From Psychroserpens sp041224425 (GTDB lineage Bacteria; Bacteroidota; Bacteroidia; Flavobacteriales; Flavobacteriaceae), in the NCBI RefSeq assembly GCF_041224425.1, contig NZ_JBGFGL010000068.1, positions 124,001 to 188,000 on the forward strand: a stretch of DNA of 64,000 bases, given 5' to 3'. Below are positions 28,378 through 38,202 of this stretch, piece after piece. The number at the start of each line of letters is the position of its first letter. Positions within the stretch are counted from its first letter, which is position 1. The notes beneath the pieces were generated by a model. It was not told the DNA's origin. It did no database searches and saw only the letters and a program-made list of their open reading frames with translations. The position numbers and the translations under genes are program-made.

Positions 28378-31230
28378 TTAAAACCATTTTCGTCTGAACA
28401 ATCCTAATAAACGTCCTGGATCTAATGTAATAACAAATCGGATACGTTGATCGTAGTCATCTTGCGCAATTTCCCATCCTAGATTGGAATAGATAGGGAA
28501 GTAGACCTCAAAATAATCTGTGATTAAATTGAGGCGTATACCAGAGTCGTAAACAAATTTCGGATTAAAGCCTTTATTCTTAACCAATCCTAAATCGCCA
28601 TAAGCCTCGATATATCTCCAAATTGTGGTACTGGTATTGACTGTAGTCATCCAACGGTTAGCATAAGGTGTTTCCAGCATAGATTTAAATCCGCCTTCAG
28701 CAATAATGATTTGTTGACTGAATAAACCTGATGATTCTGAACGACCTAGATAATTGTAGTCAAACATATAGTCTGTAGGCCTGTCTAATGCAAAACTAAA
28801 GTAATCTGATCCACTTTGGGTGTTGTTGTACAGAAATGTTCCAGCAAATAATCGGATGTTGAATTGTCTATTGCTTTCAGATAGATTTCTGTATTCGTAG
28901 TTGATCGAAAACTTTCCGAAGCGCTCAGCAAACTGAACATCATAATACCATCTGTTATAGTTGATAATGCCTGGATTCCCTGTAACATATCTAATATTGA
29001 AGACACTGTAATCTGGTTCTTGCACAATGTCATTGTCAACTTCAAAAATCGTTTCATCGCCAACGTCCCTTCTAATACTTAAAAACCTAAAATTCAGACT
29101 TTTAAACTTATCAGATCTAAAATCATTTCCATCTCTAAAGTTTAGCAATAAACTAGGGGAAATCCTGGTTACAAAGGCTTCTTCAGCAAATGAAGAATAG
29201 CTTGATCTAACACCATAAGTAACTGCGTATAGATCACTATTGTCAATATTATGAGTATAGTTTATAGAAGCACTTCCCGTTAAGGTTTTAGAATTTGTAG
29301 CATATTGAGGTGATATTCTATAATTCAAACGCTTACGCAATAAGGTTTTGTTATAAAATTTACCTCCTAAAGTAAGTCCGTCATAAATATTGTTAAACTC
29401 AACCAAAGGCATCATGAATATTTGATTGTAATATGGGTCTTCAATATCTTGAATAAGCCTAAACTGTAAAGGTTTGTTGTTTAGAAAATTACTATTTAGG
29501 GTTTTGTAGTTATCCCTTAGGTTAAACTCTGGAATGGTATTGTCGTAATTTAGGGCAAACCTTTGGTTGTTTTCCTTTGGAATGGTAAAGGTTTTACTGC
29601 CATTTATATTTTCGATCCAAGTTTTTGTTAAGATAGAATCCTTGTTAAGGGTAAAGAGAGAAACAGGCACATTATTATGTCTTTTGTTCTTGATGGTGAT
29701 TGTTACTGAATCACCTTCAACCTCAACTTCTCTGATTTTAAAATCTATTTTTTTTCTAGAATCTACATAGTCTTCAAAAAACCAATCAATATTTTTATCT
29801 GTATTGTCTTTCAGTAATGCTTCAAAGGTATCAGAAGAGGTTAGCTGAAGCTTTTGACTATTTAAAAACTCGAAAATACTAGATTCGACCGTATTGCTAT
29901 TCACAAAATCATCTAAATACCTTAAACCGACTCCAGCTTTATATTTACTAGCAATATTTGCATTGAATTTTAAAAGGGAATCCTTAGAAGTGGTTAAGGA
30001 CTGATCTCTATTGGTTCTTGCCATTTGCATGTAAAACATGCTGAATTGATCATTGTAGAATAAATCTGCAGCATGAAAAGACCGAATGCCCCAAATATTG
30101 GCTAGAGTGCCTATCATTTTTGTGTCTGGGTAATAGGTTTCGACATACTTCATTAAATAAAAGATCTGGATTCCTTCCTTTAGCCAATAATCTTTTCTCG
30201 GATTTGTCAAGAGGGTGTTGTCCAAATAGTTTTTTAAGGCTGTTTTCAATAATTTAAGCTCATATTGAAAATTATCGGGAAAGGGTCTTATGAAATCTGG
30301 CAATTGATTTAAACCATACAGAGGATCTTTTTTGTAATCGCTTTTTGTTATCAATAAACGTTCGTGTGGATATTCTCCAAGATGTTCAGTAATAAATCGT
30401 GTGATTTTATCAGTGATTAATGCTTTTTCTTCCGGACTTACATTTTTACTATCTATATCTGATATAACATTAAAATCATCAGTTTGAACAAACTTAAATC
30501 CAGAAAATTTAACTAAAACCAAAGTTGAGTTAACCCGATCTTTCCCAGATAAGATAATTGTTTGTTTGCTTTGGGTTTGTTTGATATCTTTTGTGTTTAG
30601 CTCAGAAACAAACGTATAACCTAACGGAAAACTGATTTCAAGATTAAGGTTGGCTTTAGGCGTATATATATCATCTAAGTTTTTATTGCTATAAATCTGC
30701 CACTCGCCATTATATACTGCAGGAGTTAAATACCAATATTTCAAATTGAGGTCTTTGTTTTCCTTGATGCCATATCCTGTAAAGATATCATCGGGAATTA
30801 CAACAGTGTAACTAATATCTAGTTCGTAATATTCTGAAGGTAGTAAAGGTTCGTCCAATGTGATTTTAACAATATCGACATGATCTTTTGGATTCTCGAA
30901 ATTTAGAGATACACTTTTCTTATTTGTTAAATTGGTAATGGTGGTATAACCACGTTGCTCGCTTTTTGCCAAATGAAATTTCAAACTGAATTCTTCTTCA
31001 AAGCGTTTGGCTAATGGCGTATTTTTAGAAGAATAAGCATTATTCCAATCATTCAGGTAAATGGTATCTAAAGTGTCATTGCTGGTATTGTGGTAAGTTA
31101 TGTGTTGCTTAATCTGGATGGTTTTGTTTTCTATATCGAAATCAGCTTTTAAATCAATGGTGTTTTGACCAAAAGCAGTAATGCAAAGGCAAAGACACAT
31201 AAAGACAACGATAAAAAAACGTGATTTCAA
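28378..31230 (-). CDS. M1-peptidase-like protein fused to an outer-membrane beta-barrel, zinc site missing
   Basis: A 950-residue exported protein (signal peptide to about Gly21). Residues about 22-250 are the beta-rich N-terminal domain of M1 aminopeptidases. The gluzincin-like domain keeps WLKEG (349-353), but KTALK occupies residues 329-333 where HExxH should be, so it is probably not a zinc peptidase. From about residue 595 the sequence is made of amphipathic strands ending in a terminal Phe, as in an outer-membrane barrel. The start is TTG, overlapping the TGA of the upstream gene. The function is unknown. Confidence 0.8.
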   Translation of the reverse strand: MKSRFFIVVFMCLCLCITAFGQNTIDLKADFDIENKTIQIKQHITYHNTSNDTLDTIYLNDWNNAYSSKNTPLAKRFEEEFSLKFHLAKSEQRGYTTITNLTNKKSVSLNFENPKDHVDIVKITLDEPLLPSEYYELDISYTVVIPDDIFTGYGIKENKDLNLKYWYLTPAVYNGEWQIYSNKNLDDIYTPKANLNLEISFPLGYTFVSELNTKDIKQTQSKQTIILSGKDRVNSTLVLVKFSGFKFVQTDDFNVISDIDSKNVSPEEKALITDKITRFITEHLGEYPHERLLITKSDYKKDPLYGLNQLPDFIRPFPDNFQYELKLLKTALKNYLDNTLLTNPRKDYWLKEGIQIFYLMKYVETYYPDTKMIGTLANIWGIRSFHAADLFYNDQFSMFYMQMARTNRDQSLTTSKDSLLKFNANIASKYKAGVGLRYLDDFVNSNTVESSIFEFLNSQKLQLTSSDTFEALLKDNTDKNIDWFFEDYVDSRKKIDFKIREVEVEGDSVTITIKNKRHNNVPVSLFTLNKDSILTKTWIENINGSKTFTIPKENNQRFALNYDNTIPEFNLRDNYKTLNSNFLNNKPLQFRLIQDIEDPYYNQIFMMPLVEFNNIYDGLTLGGKFYNKTLLRKRLNYRISPQYATNSKTLTGSASINYTHNIDNSDLYAVTYGVRSSYSSFAEEAFVTRISPSLLLNFRDGNDFRSDKFKSLNFRFLSIRRDVGDETIFEVDNDIVQEPDYSVFNIRYVTGNPGIINYNRWYYDVQFAERFGKFSINYEYRNLSESNRQFNIRLFAGTFLYNNTQSGSDYFSFALDRPTDYMFDYNYLGRSESSGLFSQQIIIAEGGFKSMLETPYANRWMTTVNTSTTIWRYIEAYGDLGLVKNKGFNPKFVYDSGIRLNLITDYFEVYFPIYSNLGWEIAQDDYDQRIRFVITLDPGRLLGLFRRKWF

Positions 31231-32495
31231 TTTACTTTGATAAATTTTAGTGGACTGTTTTCAAACTCATTTGCGGTAATAAAATATAAACCATTCGCCA
31301 AAGAAGAGACATTTTCTTCAATATATAACGCATTTTTAACACTAATGGTTTTCACGATTTGCCCTAAATAATTTCTTATGAATAAATTATTGATTTGTAA
31401 TGATGGGTCAAGTTGCAATTTTAAAAGGTCATCAACCATGTTGGATCCATGAAAACGTACAAGCGTTTTTAAATTAAACGCTTCAATAGATAGCGATTGG
31501 TTAGTCTGTAATTCAAGTGTAACGGGAAGATGATCGCTAAAATTGTGTAAAGCCTCTCTAATAAAGAAAGGAAACTCAGGTCCATCACAATCTGATGAGT
31601 TTATAGCTTGATTGTAACAATCTATATTATTGTTGTTTCCATATACCTTATAGCTGTCCTGAACATATTCAATTTCTGGATTGTCAAGCATGTTTTCCGA
31701 AGTCATTATAAAATCGAAACGATCATCAAAACCTCCTGTCGCACCACCAAAACCGTTTTGGGTTCTAGTAGATTGTGTCATGACATCCAAATAATTTGAA
31801 TTGGTGTGCCAGCTTCCAATTCGATCAGCTGGATCAACAAAATCAATAAGGTTATTGTTATCTGCATCAATGAGTTCTTGAAACGCAGGTTCAGAGTTTG
31901 TGTAAACATTTAAGTCTCCAGCAAGGACCACATTGCTATCGGCAGGAAGGGTGTCAAGATAAGCTATCAAATCTTCAACCATCTGAAATCGAAGCGCTTG
32001 ATTTTCTGTTCCGCTTGATGCTTTCAAGTGACAAACAATCACATCGATGAGCACTGGATTAGTGTCAGATTCAGAAGAATTGATTTTTAATCTGTAATGA
32101 TTGAAATCCCTAAAGATTGAAGTCACAATAATTTGATCTTCCAGAACAAACTTTGTGCTATCGTAAAAAATCAAGTTCTGAAGATCGTTTTGGTCACTGA
32201 TATTGTCATCTGAGGTATTAAACTCAAATACAGCGCGTTGCATATTTGGATTTAAAAACTGAAGAGAACTTAAAATAGCATCTGCTCCAGATTCATTATT
32301 CAATTCACAAACCATGAAAAGATCGGGTTGATAATCGGTTAAGATTAACTCCAAATATTGCAAACGGTCTGGTACAGCATCTTCTAAAGGAAAGTTAAGC
32401 AAATTGTAAAACATCAGCTTAAAATTTTCCTGTGCTTGCAAACCTTGCAATCCTAAAGCCATAATTAGCAATACGACTTTAATCTTCTTTTTCAT
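31227..32495 (-). CDS. Secreted endonuclease/exonuclease/phosphatase with T9SS sorting tail
   Basis: A 422-residue EEP-fold protein. A signal peptide ends near residue 21 (GLQAQ). Active-site motifs MVCELN, ICHLKAS, LAGDLNVY and FSDHLPV are present, so hydrolysis of nucleic acid or phosphoesters is plausible. The last about 75 residues (from LKTLVRFHG, with GLYFITA and KFIKVN) form a type A type IX secretion C-terminal domain. The stop overlaps the TTG of the next gene. Confidence 0.88.
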   Translation of the reverse strand: MKKKIKVVLLIMALGLQGLQAQENFKLMFYNLLNFPLEDAVPDRLQYLELILTDYQPDLFMVCELNNESGADAILSSLQFLNPNMQRAVFEFNTSDDNISDQNDLQNLIFYDSTKFVLEDQIIVTSIFRDFNHYRLKINSSESDTNPVLIDVIVCHLKASSGTENQALRFQMVEDLIAYLDTLPADSNVVLAGDLNVYTNSEPAFQELIDADNNNLIDFVDPADRIGSWHTNSNYLDVMTQSTRTQNGFGGATGGFDDRFDFIMTSENMLDNPEIEYVQDSYKVYGNNNNIDCYNQAINSSDCDGPEFPFFIREALHNFSDHLPVTLELQTNQSLSIEAFNLKTLVRFHGSNMVDDLLKLQLDPSLQINNLFIRNYLGQIVKTISVKNALYIEENVSSLANGLYFITANEFENSPLKFIKVN

Positions 32496-32515
32496 AGCTT
32501 AAAATTGAATGGTCA

Positions 32516-33205
32516 TTAGAAGTTTGGACTCAATCCATATTCTTTGTAGAAACTATCCAAAATTTCAATGACCTCATCTGTGGTATCAACAACATGAACA
32601 AGGTCTAGGTCTTTTGCACTAATATTGTTATTGGCTTCTAGCAATGTACTTTTTACCCAATCCATTAAACCAGACCAAAAATCTCTGCCTACAAGAATGA
32701 TAGGGAATTTTTCTATTTTATTGGTTTGAATCAAGGTCATGGCTTCAAAGAGTTCATCTAATGTACCAAAACCTCCAGGCATGACGACGAATCCTTGTGA
32801 ATATTTTACAAACATTACTTTTCTTACAAAGAAGTAATCAAAATCTAAGCTTTTGTCTGAATCGATATAAGGATTGTCATGCTGTTCAAAAGGTAATTCA
32901 ATATTAAGTCCAACCGAAGTTCCTCCAGCGATGTGTGCACCTTTATTTCCAGCTTCCATAATTCCAGGTCCACCACCTGTAATCACACCATAGCCATGTT
33001 CTACTATTTTTTGGGCAATATCTTCAGCAAGTTGATAATATTTGTGATCAGGTTTGGTTCTTGCGGAACCAAAAATAGAAACACAAGGTCCAATTTTACT
33101 TAGTTTCTCGTAACCGTTGACAAATTCACCCATAATTTTAAAAATGGCCCATGAGTCATTGGTTTTTATTTCATTCCATCCTTTGTGTTTGTGTTCTCTT
33201 CTCAT
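32516..33205 (-). CDS. LOG-family (TIGR00730) nucleotide phosphoribohydrolase
   Basis: A 229-residue Rossmann-fold protein with the LOG signature PGGFGTLDE and an upstream VITGGGPGIMEAGNKGA. Related proteins hydrolyse nucleoside 5'-monophosphates such as cytokinin ribotides; in bacteria many are broad NMP hydrolases. It lies 20 bp upstream of the nuclease gene and is probably in one transcript with it. Confidence 0.9.
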   Translation of the reverse strand: MRREHKHKGWNEIKTNDSWAIFKIMGEFVNGYEKLSKIGPCVSIFGSARTKPDHKYYQLAEDIAQKIVEHGYGVITGGGPGIMEAGNKGAHIAGGTSVGLNIELPFEQHDNPYIDSDKSLDFDYFFVRKVMFVKYSQGFVVMPGGFGTLDELFEAMTLIQTNKIEKFPIILVGRDFWSGLMDWVKSTLLEANNNISAKDLDLVHVVDTTDEVIEILDSFYKEYGLSPNF

Positions 33206-33239
33206 AAAATTTCAATTATTAATCACGTCTGGTCAATAT

Positions 33240-33264
33240 AAAAGCCATATCATGATATGGCTTT
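33240..33264. repeat. Perfect hairpin AAAGCCATAT/ATATGGCTTT
   Basis: 10-bp arms with a CATG loop (33251-33254). T-run is weak on both strands, so I call it a hairpin, possibly a weak terminator. Confidence 0.5.
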
Positions 33265-33320
33265 TGAAGATTAAGACGTTCAAATTTAAGCTAAAATGGG
33301 ATAATAGGAAGTGAATTAAC

Positions 33321-33356
33321 AAAAAAATAAACGCACAGAAATCAATCTATGCGTTT
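33321..33356 (-). terminator. Terminator of the Lmo0937-type gene
   Basis: On the minus strand AAACGCA...TGCGTTT with an imperfect inner AGA/TCT extension, then ATTTTTTT. Confidence 0.7.
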
Positions 33357-33379
33357 TATAAGGCATATTATCGTTAAGC

Positions 33380-33547
33380 TTATAATGGCTTTTTGCCAGA
33401 AATAATGTTGTAAAGTATTACAATAATTGCTATAACCAATAGAATGTGGATGAGGCTGCTGCTACTTAAACCTTCAACGATTCCTAATAAACCCAATAAC
33501 CATACAATAATACAGATTACTGCGACGAGCCATAAAATACTTTTCAT
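33380..33547 (-). CDS. Lmo0937-family small membrane protein (55 aa)
   Basis: Start MKSILWLVAV, two hydrophobic segments (about residues 4-24 and 33-48), and a short basic end (SGKKPL). It matches the small Lmo0937-type membrane peptides. It has its own terminator. Function is unknown; such peptides are often stress-induced, which is not shown here. Confidence 0.85.
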   Translation of the reverse strand: MKSILWLVAVICIIVWLLGLLGIVEGLSSSSLIHILLVIAIIVILYNIISGKKPL

Positions 33548-33660
33548 AATGTCAAACTTTAAAGTTAGTATGAATTAAATTTACGAAAGATTTCTCGATA
33601 AATTTATTGCAAGCGAATAAGATATCAACACGTGAAAATTTGATGTCGTCAAAAAGGAAA

Positions 33661-36492
33661 CTACACGAGTTCTTTTTTAAGAAACTTAGCGGTATGGCTT
33701 TTTTTGTCTTTGATGATCTCTTCAGGAGTGCCTTCTGCTACAATTTTTCCACCACCTTTTCCACCTTCATAACCAATATCGATGATGTGGTCACACATTT
33801 TAATTACGTCTAGGTTATGTTCAATAATCAAAACCGTATTACCTTTATCTACTAACTTATTCAAAACCAACATCAACACCCTAATGTCTTCGAAGTGCAA
33901 TCCAGTTGTGGGTTCATCTAAAATATAAAAGGTGTTTCCTGTATCTCTTTTGCTCAACTCAGTAGCCAATTTAATCCGTTGGGCTTCACCACCTGATAGG
34001 GTTGTGCTATGTTGACCAAGAGTTATATAGCCTAAACCAACGTCTTTAATGGTTTTAAGTTTTTTGTAAATCTTAGGGATGTGTTCGAAGAAATCAACCG
34101 CTTCAGAAATGGTCATGTTCAAGACATCGCTTATGGTCTTTCCCTTATATCTAATCTCTAAGGTTTCTCTGTTGAAACGCTTGCCTTGACAGGTTTCACA
34201 TTCGACGTAAACATCTGGTAAAAAGTTCATTTCAATCACTCGAAGTCCGCCACCTTGACACGTTTCACAACGTCCTCCCTTAACATTGAAACTAAAGCGT
34301 CCAGGCTTGTAACCACGAATCATAGCTTCTGGAATTTTAGCAAATAAACTTCTGATTTCACTAAAGGTTCCAGTATAAGTTGCTGGATTGCTTCGAGGTG
34401 TTCTTCCGATTGGTGATTGGTTAATGTCAATGACTTTATCAATATGCTCCAAACCTCTGATATTCTTGTATGGCATCGGTTTTTTGACACCATTGAAATA
34501 GTGCGCATTCATGATAGGATAAAGAGTTTCATTGATGAGCGTCGATTTACCACTTCCAGAAACACCTGTGACACCAATCATTTTTCCTAACGGAAAAGTT
34601 ACCGATACGTTTTTAAGGTTGTTTCCTGTACAACCTTTAAGGTCTATGGTTTTTCCATTGCCTTTACGTCGATTTGTTGGAACGGGAATTTCTTTATTGC
34701 CATTTAGGTAATCGGCTGTTAAGGTTTCATGGTTCAATAATTCTTTCGGACTTCCAATGCTGATGATTTCACCACCATACTTTCCAGCTTTCGGACCAAT
34801 ATCAATCACGTAATCGGCCTTTTCAATCATGTCCTTATCATGTTCAACCACAATTACAGAGTTGCCAATATCACGCAACGAAACCAATGAATTGATCAGT
34901 TTTTCATTATCACGTTGATGTAACCCAATGCTAGGCTCATCTAAGATGTAAAGCACACCAACCAACTGCGATCCTATTTGTGTAGCCAGCCTAATACGCT
35001 GAGCTTCACCACCTGAGAGCGATTTCGAACTTCGGTTCAATGAGAGGTAATCTAAACCAACATCCAATAGAAACTGCAAACGCGATTTTATTTCCTTGAT
35101 AATTTCTTCAGCAATATGAAATTGTTTATCTGTTAGATGTTTATGTAATTCATCAAACCATTTGGCTAAATCAACAATGTCTTTATGGGCCAATTCGGCA
35201 ATGTTCAGTTCATTGACCTTGAAGTTTAAGGATTCCTTTCTCAAACGTGAGCCTTCACAAGTCGGACAAACAATCTTGTCCATATAATTCTTAGCCCAAC
35301 GTTTTAAAGAGGTAGTTTCGGCATTATTGTATTGACTCTCTATAAAGTTAGCAACACCTTCAAAATCTATTTTGTAATCACGCGTTACACCTAAGGTTTT
35401 GTTCTCTACGGAAAACTTATCGTTTCCTCCATAGAGAATCATTTGCTTGGCTTCCTCTGGAATATCCTTGTAAGGATCACTTAGACTAAAATTAAAACGT
35501 TGTGCAATGGTTTCAAATTGCTTGAAAATCCAACTGTTTTTTTGTGGTCCATGTGGTGCTAACGCTCCAGCTTTAATTGAAAGCGTATCATCAGGAATAA
35601 TTTTACGCTCATTGACCTGATATAAAGTTCCAATACCGTTACACTTAGGGCATGCGCCTTTAGGGGAATTGAAAGAGAAATTATTTGGTTCAGGGTTGGG
35701 ATATGAAATACCTGTTGATGGACACATTAAGCTGCGACTGAAATAACGCGTTTCACCTGAATCTTGATCTAATACCATTAACACATCGTCACCATGGTAC
35801 ATAGCAGTATTAATGGTTTCAGTTAAGCGCTTGTCATTATCTGCTGAAGCATCAATCTTAAGTCTGTCAATAACAATTTCAATATCATGGGTCTTGTATC
35901 GGTCTAATTTCATGCCCTTTACCAAATCACGAATCTCACCATCAGTTCTAACCTTAACAAAACCTTGTTTAGCAATTTGCTCGAATAATTCACGATAATG
36001 ACCTTTACGAGATCGAATGACTGGAGACAAGACATTAATACGCTTGCCTGAATAGCTTTCAATAATCAAATCCTTGATTTGCTCATCACTATAACTCACC
36101 ATCTTTTCACCTGTGTTGTAACTGTAGGCATCACTGGCTCGCGCATAAAGCAAACGCAAAAAATCATAGATTTCTGTTATGGTGCCAACCGTAGATCGAG
36201 GTGATTTGCTAGTGGTTTTCTGTTCGATGGCAATCACAGGAGAAAGTCCATCAATCTTATCGACATCTGGACGTTCTAAACTTCCCAAGAACTGGCGAGC
36301 ATAAGCTGAGAAGGTTTCAATATAACGACGCTGACCTTCGGCATAAATCGTATCAAAAGCCAATGACGATTTGCCACTTCCTGATAAACCGGTAATAACT
36401 ACCAACTTCTCTCTAGGAATGGTTACATCTATATTTTTAAGGTTATGAACTCTAGCGCCTTTAACCTCTATGGTGTCGTCAAAATTGCTCAT
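33661..36492 (-). CDS. uvrA: Excinuclease ABC subunit A
   Basis: A 943-residue damage-recognition ATPase of nucleotide excision repair. Two ABC cassettes are seen: TGLSGSGKSSLAFDT (around residue 35) and TGVSGSGKSTLINE (around residue 645), with signature LSGGEAQRI in both halves. Zinc-finger cysteines occur as CPKCNGIG and CETCQGGG. Length and order fit the family. It stands alone. Confidence 0.97.
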   Translation of the reverse strand: MSNFDDTIEVKGARVHNLKNIDVTIPREKLVVITGLSGSGKSSLAFDTIYAEGQRRYIETFSAYARQFLGSLERPDVDKIDGLSPVIAIEQKTTSKSPRSTVGTITEIYDFLRLLYARASDAYSYNTGEKMVSYSDEQIKDLIIESYSGKRINVLSPVIRSRKGHYRELFEQIAKQGFVKVRTDGEIRDLVKGMKLDRYKTHDIEIVIDRLKIDASADNDKRLTETINTAMYHGDDVLMVLDQDSGETRYFSRSLMCPSTGISYPNPEPNNFSFNSPKGACPKCNGIGTLYQVNERKIIPDDTLSIKAGALAPHGPQKNSWIFKQFETIAQRFNFSLSDPYKDIPEEAKQMILYGGNDKFSVENKTLGVTRDYKIDFEGVANFIESQYNNAETTSLKRWAKNYMDKIVCPTCEGSRLRKESLNFKVNELNIAELAHKDIVDLAKWFDELHKHLTDKQFHIAEEIIKEIKSRLQFLLDVGLDYLSLNRSSKSLSGGEAQRIRLATQIGSQLVGVLYILDEPSIGLHQRDNEKLINSLVSLRDIGNSVIVVEHDKDMIEKADYVIDIGPKAGKYGGEIISIGSPKELLNHETLTADYLNGNKEIPVPTNRRKGNGKTIDLKGCTGNNLKNVSVTFPLGKMIGVTGVSGSGKSTLINETLYPIMNAHYFNGVKKPMPYKNIRGLEHIDKVIDINQSPIGRTPRSNPATYTGTFSEIRSLFAKIPEAMIRGYKPGRFSFNVKGGRCETCQGGGLRVIEMNFLPDVYVECETCQGKRFNRETLEIRYKGKTISDVLNMTISEAVDFFEHIPKIYKKLKTIKDVGLGYITLGQHSTTLSGGEAQRIKLATELSKRDTGNTFYILDEPTTGLHFEDIRVLMLVLNKLVDKGNTVLIIEHNLDVIKMCDHIIDIGYEGGKGGGKIVAEGTPEEIIKDKKSHTAKFLKKELV

Positions 36493-36537
36493 TAATAAGT
36501 GCGGATTGGCTTTTTATTGCAAAGTTGCAAAGTTACT

Positions 36538-36545
36538 CATTTTAA
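36538..36545 (-). promoter_or_regulatory. uvrA: Putative -7 box of uvrA (TAACTTTG)
   Basis: Exact TAnnTTTG on the minus strand, 45 bp before the ATG. No obvious LexA-type box is visible near it. Confidence 0.45.
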
Positions 36546-36658
36546 TGCTAAAATGTAAGTTGGTTCCATTTAGAGTTATGTTAAATTATAAAGAAGGGAG
36601 GTATTTGGGTTTCTTAACTGAAAAGCTCTAAATTTAGACAATCATAAATTATAAAAAA

Positions 36659-37501
36659 GTGAAAAATCTACAATTAAAAATTGCTATAATGCTTTGTGCG
36701 GCTGCCTTTGTGAACTGCAATTCACAAACAAATAAAAAAACAGAATCTCCAGAAACTATAACAACTGTAGAGATGGTAACCAATCTTGGAGCGCTTACAT
36801 TGGAATTGTCTAATGAAACACCTAAACACCGTGATAATTTTATCAAATTGATTACTGAAAAAGCCTATGATAGTTTGTTGTTTCATCGCGTGATTGAAAA
36901 CTTTGTAATTCAAGGTGGTGATCCTGAAAGTAAGCATGCACCTCTCGGTGAGGTCTTAGGTGAAGGTGATTTAAATTATACCGTTGAAGCCGAATTCAGA
37001 CCCAATTTATTTCATAAACGAGGTGCATTGGCTACTGCAAGAGAGGATAATTTAGACCGATCATCTAGTGCCATGCAGTTTTTTATAGTTCATGGAAAAG
37101 TTTATAATGATAGCTTATTGGAGGTTGCTGAAAGTCGAATTAACAAAATGACCGCAAGACACCATATCATTAATTCCGAAGAGCACAAAGCCTTGTATGA
37201 AGCTTTCAAGAAAGCTTATGATAAGGAGAATATGGACTTGGTAATGACCCTTAATGATAGTATTCAAAAATTAGCTGATGCCTATTCTGGTTTCGAAAAG
37301 TATAACATTCCCGAAGCACACAGGAAAGTCTATAAAACGATTGGAGGAACACCGCATCTAGATCAAAACTATACGGTTTTTGGAGAAGTGATAGAGGGTA
37401 TGTCTGTAGTAGATTCCATAGCAAAAATGCCAACCGATGAAAATGACAGACCTCTTGTTAACGTTAGGATCCTAAGAACAACAATAAAAGGCAGTAACTA
37501 A
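36659..37501 (+). CDS. Cyclophilin-type peptidyl-prolyl isomerase lipoprotein with inserted helical segment
   Basis: A 280-residue exported protein. Start is GTG at 36659-36661; a TAG in frame at 36635-36637 and no ATG between leave no alternative. The lipobox FVNC gives Cys20. The cyclophilin core has FHRVIENFVIQGGDP and GALATARE. After FFIVHGK a helical insert of about 75 residues precedes DQNYTVFGEVIEGMSVVDSI. It probably folds exported proteins in the periplasm. Confidence 0.88.
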   Translation: MKNLQLKIAIMLCAAAFVNCNSQTNKKTESPETITTVEMVTNLGALTLELSNETPKHRDNFIKLITEKAYDSLLFHRVIENFVIQGGDPESKHAPLGEVLGEGDLNYTVEAEFRPNLFHKRGALATAREDNLDRSSSAMQFFIVHGKVYNDSLLEVAESRINKMTARHHIINSEEHKALYEAFKKAYDKENMDLVMTLNDSIQKLADAYSGFEKYNIPEAHRKVYKTIGGTPHLDQNYTVFGEVIEGMSVVDSIAKMPTDENDRPLVNVRILRTTIKGSN

Positions 37502-37564
37502 ATTTCAAAATAGAATTCATATAAATTTCTATTTTAGACGTATAATTTTAAATCTTAAAATATC

Positions 37565-38092
37565 ATGACATTATTAGGAATAGGCTCACGTATTGATCAT
37601 CCAGAGTATGGAAAAGGTGTCGTGACCAATGTGACTTCTAAACATTATTGGGTAACCTTTATTGATAGAGGATTGGAAACTATTGACTTAGATAGTGATT
37701 TTGAAGTCATTGAAGCCGCAGAAGATGAGGTCGATACGGTTAGTTTCTTTGAAGTTGAATCGAGCTTGGTTCAAATCTTGAAGAAATGGAGTGATGCTAC
37801 CGAAGTTGTTTCCATTGCCGATAAATGGAAAGGTGGTAAGTTAATTCTAGAGCCAGCTGATACGAGTTTACAGAGTAAAGAAATTCCAATCGATAGTTTT
37901 TTCCATAAAATCACTATGGTTCGTGATCGTCTACGTGTCATGGAACAAAAAATCAATTCAAGTAAAAACCTTGATGAACAGGAAAAGATTGATCTTCAAC
38001 AATATATTACACGAAGCTATGGAAGCTTAACTACGTTTAATGTACTATTCAAATTGAAATCACAACAATTCGTAGGGCAGAAGAGTAAGTAA
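37565..38092 (+). CDS. Conserved protein with N-terminal Tudor-like (UvrD-tail-like) segment
   Basis: A 175-residue cytosolic protein. Residues about 4-50 (IGSRIDHPEYGKGVVTNV...HYWVTFIDRG) resemble the Tudor-like tail of UvrD/PcrA and of the UvrD-like gene in this window (NIVEHSRFGKGEVLKIEG). The rest is helical with no motif I recognise. Function is unknown. Confidence 0.72.
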   Translation: MTLLGIGSRIDHPEYGKGVVTNVTSKHYWVTFIDRGLETIDLDSDFEVIEAAEDEVDTVSFFEVESSLVQILKKWSDATEVVSIADKWKGGKLILEPADTSLQSKEIPIDSFFHKITMVRDRLRVMEQKINSSKNLDEQEKIDLQQYITRSYGSLTTFNVLFKLKSQQFVGQKSK

Positions 38093-38148
38093 TCAATCTT
38101 AAAATTCTAAAGCTGTTAAGAATATTTGTTTCTTTCTAAAATGTAAAG

Positions 38149-38156
38149 TATATTTG
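38149..38156 (+). promoter_or_regulatory. Upstream TATATTTG box of the HTH operon
   Basis: Exact TAnnTTTG. An identical box lies 42 bp downstream and a partial AATATTTG at 38121-38128. Confidence 0.4.
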
Positions 38157-38190
38157 TCTTATAGTAAAAATAATTTTACTTAATATAAAA

Positions 38191-38198
38191 TATATTTG
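38191..38198 (+). promoter_or_regulatory. Start-proximal TATATTTG box of the HTH operon
   Basis: Exact TAnnTTTG ending 4 bp before the ATG at 38203. A transcript from here would be nearly leaderless from that ATG. Confidence 0.45.
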
Positions 38199-38202
38199 AC
38201 AA

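Noticed and set aside
31227..32495. Possible phage or mobile nuclease
   Set aside because: A signal peptide and T9SS tail mark it as a secreted cell protein; no mobile genes are nearby.
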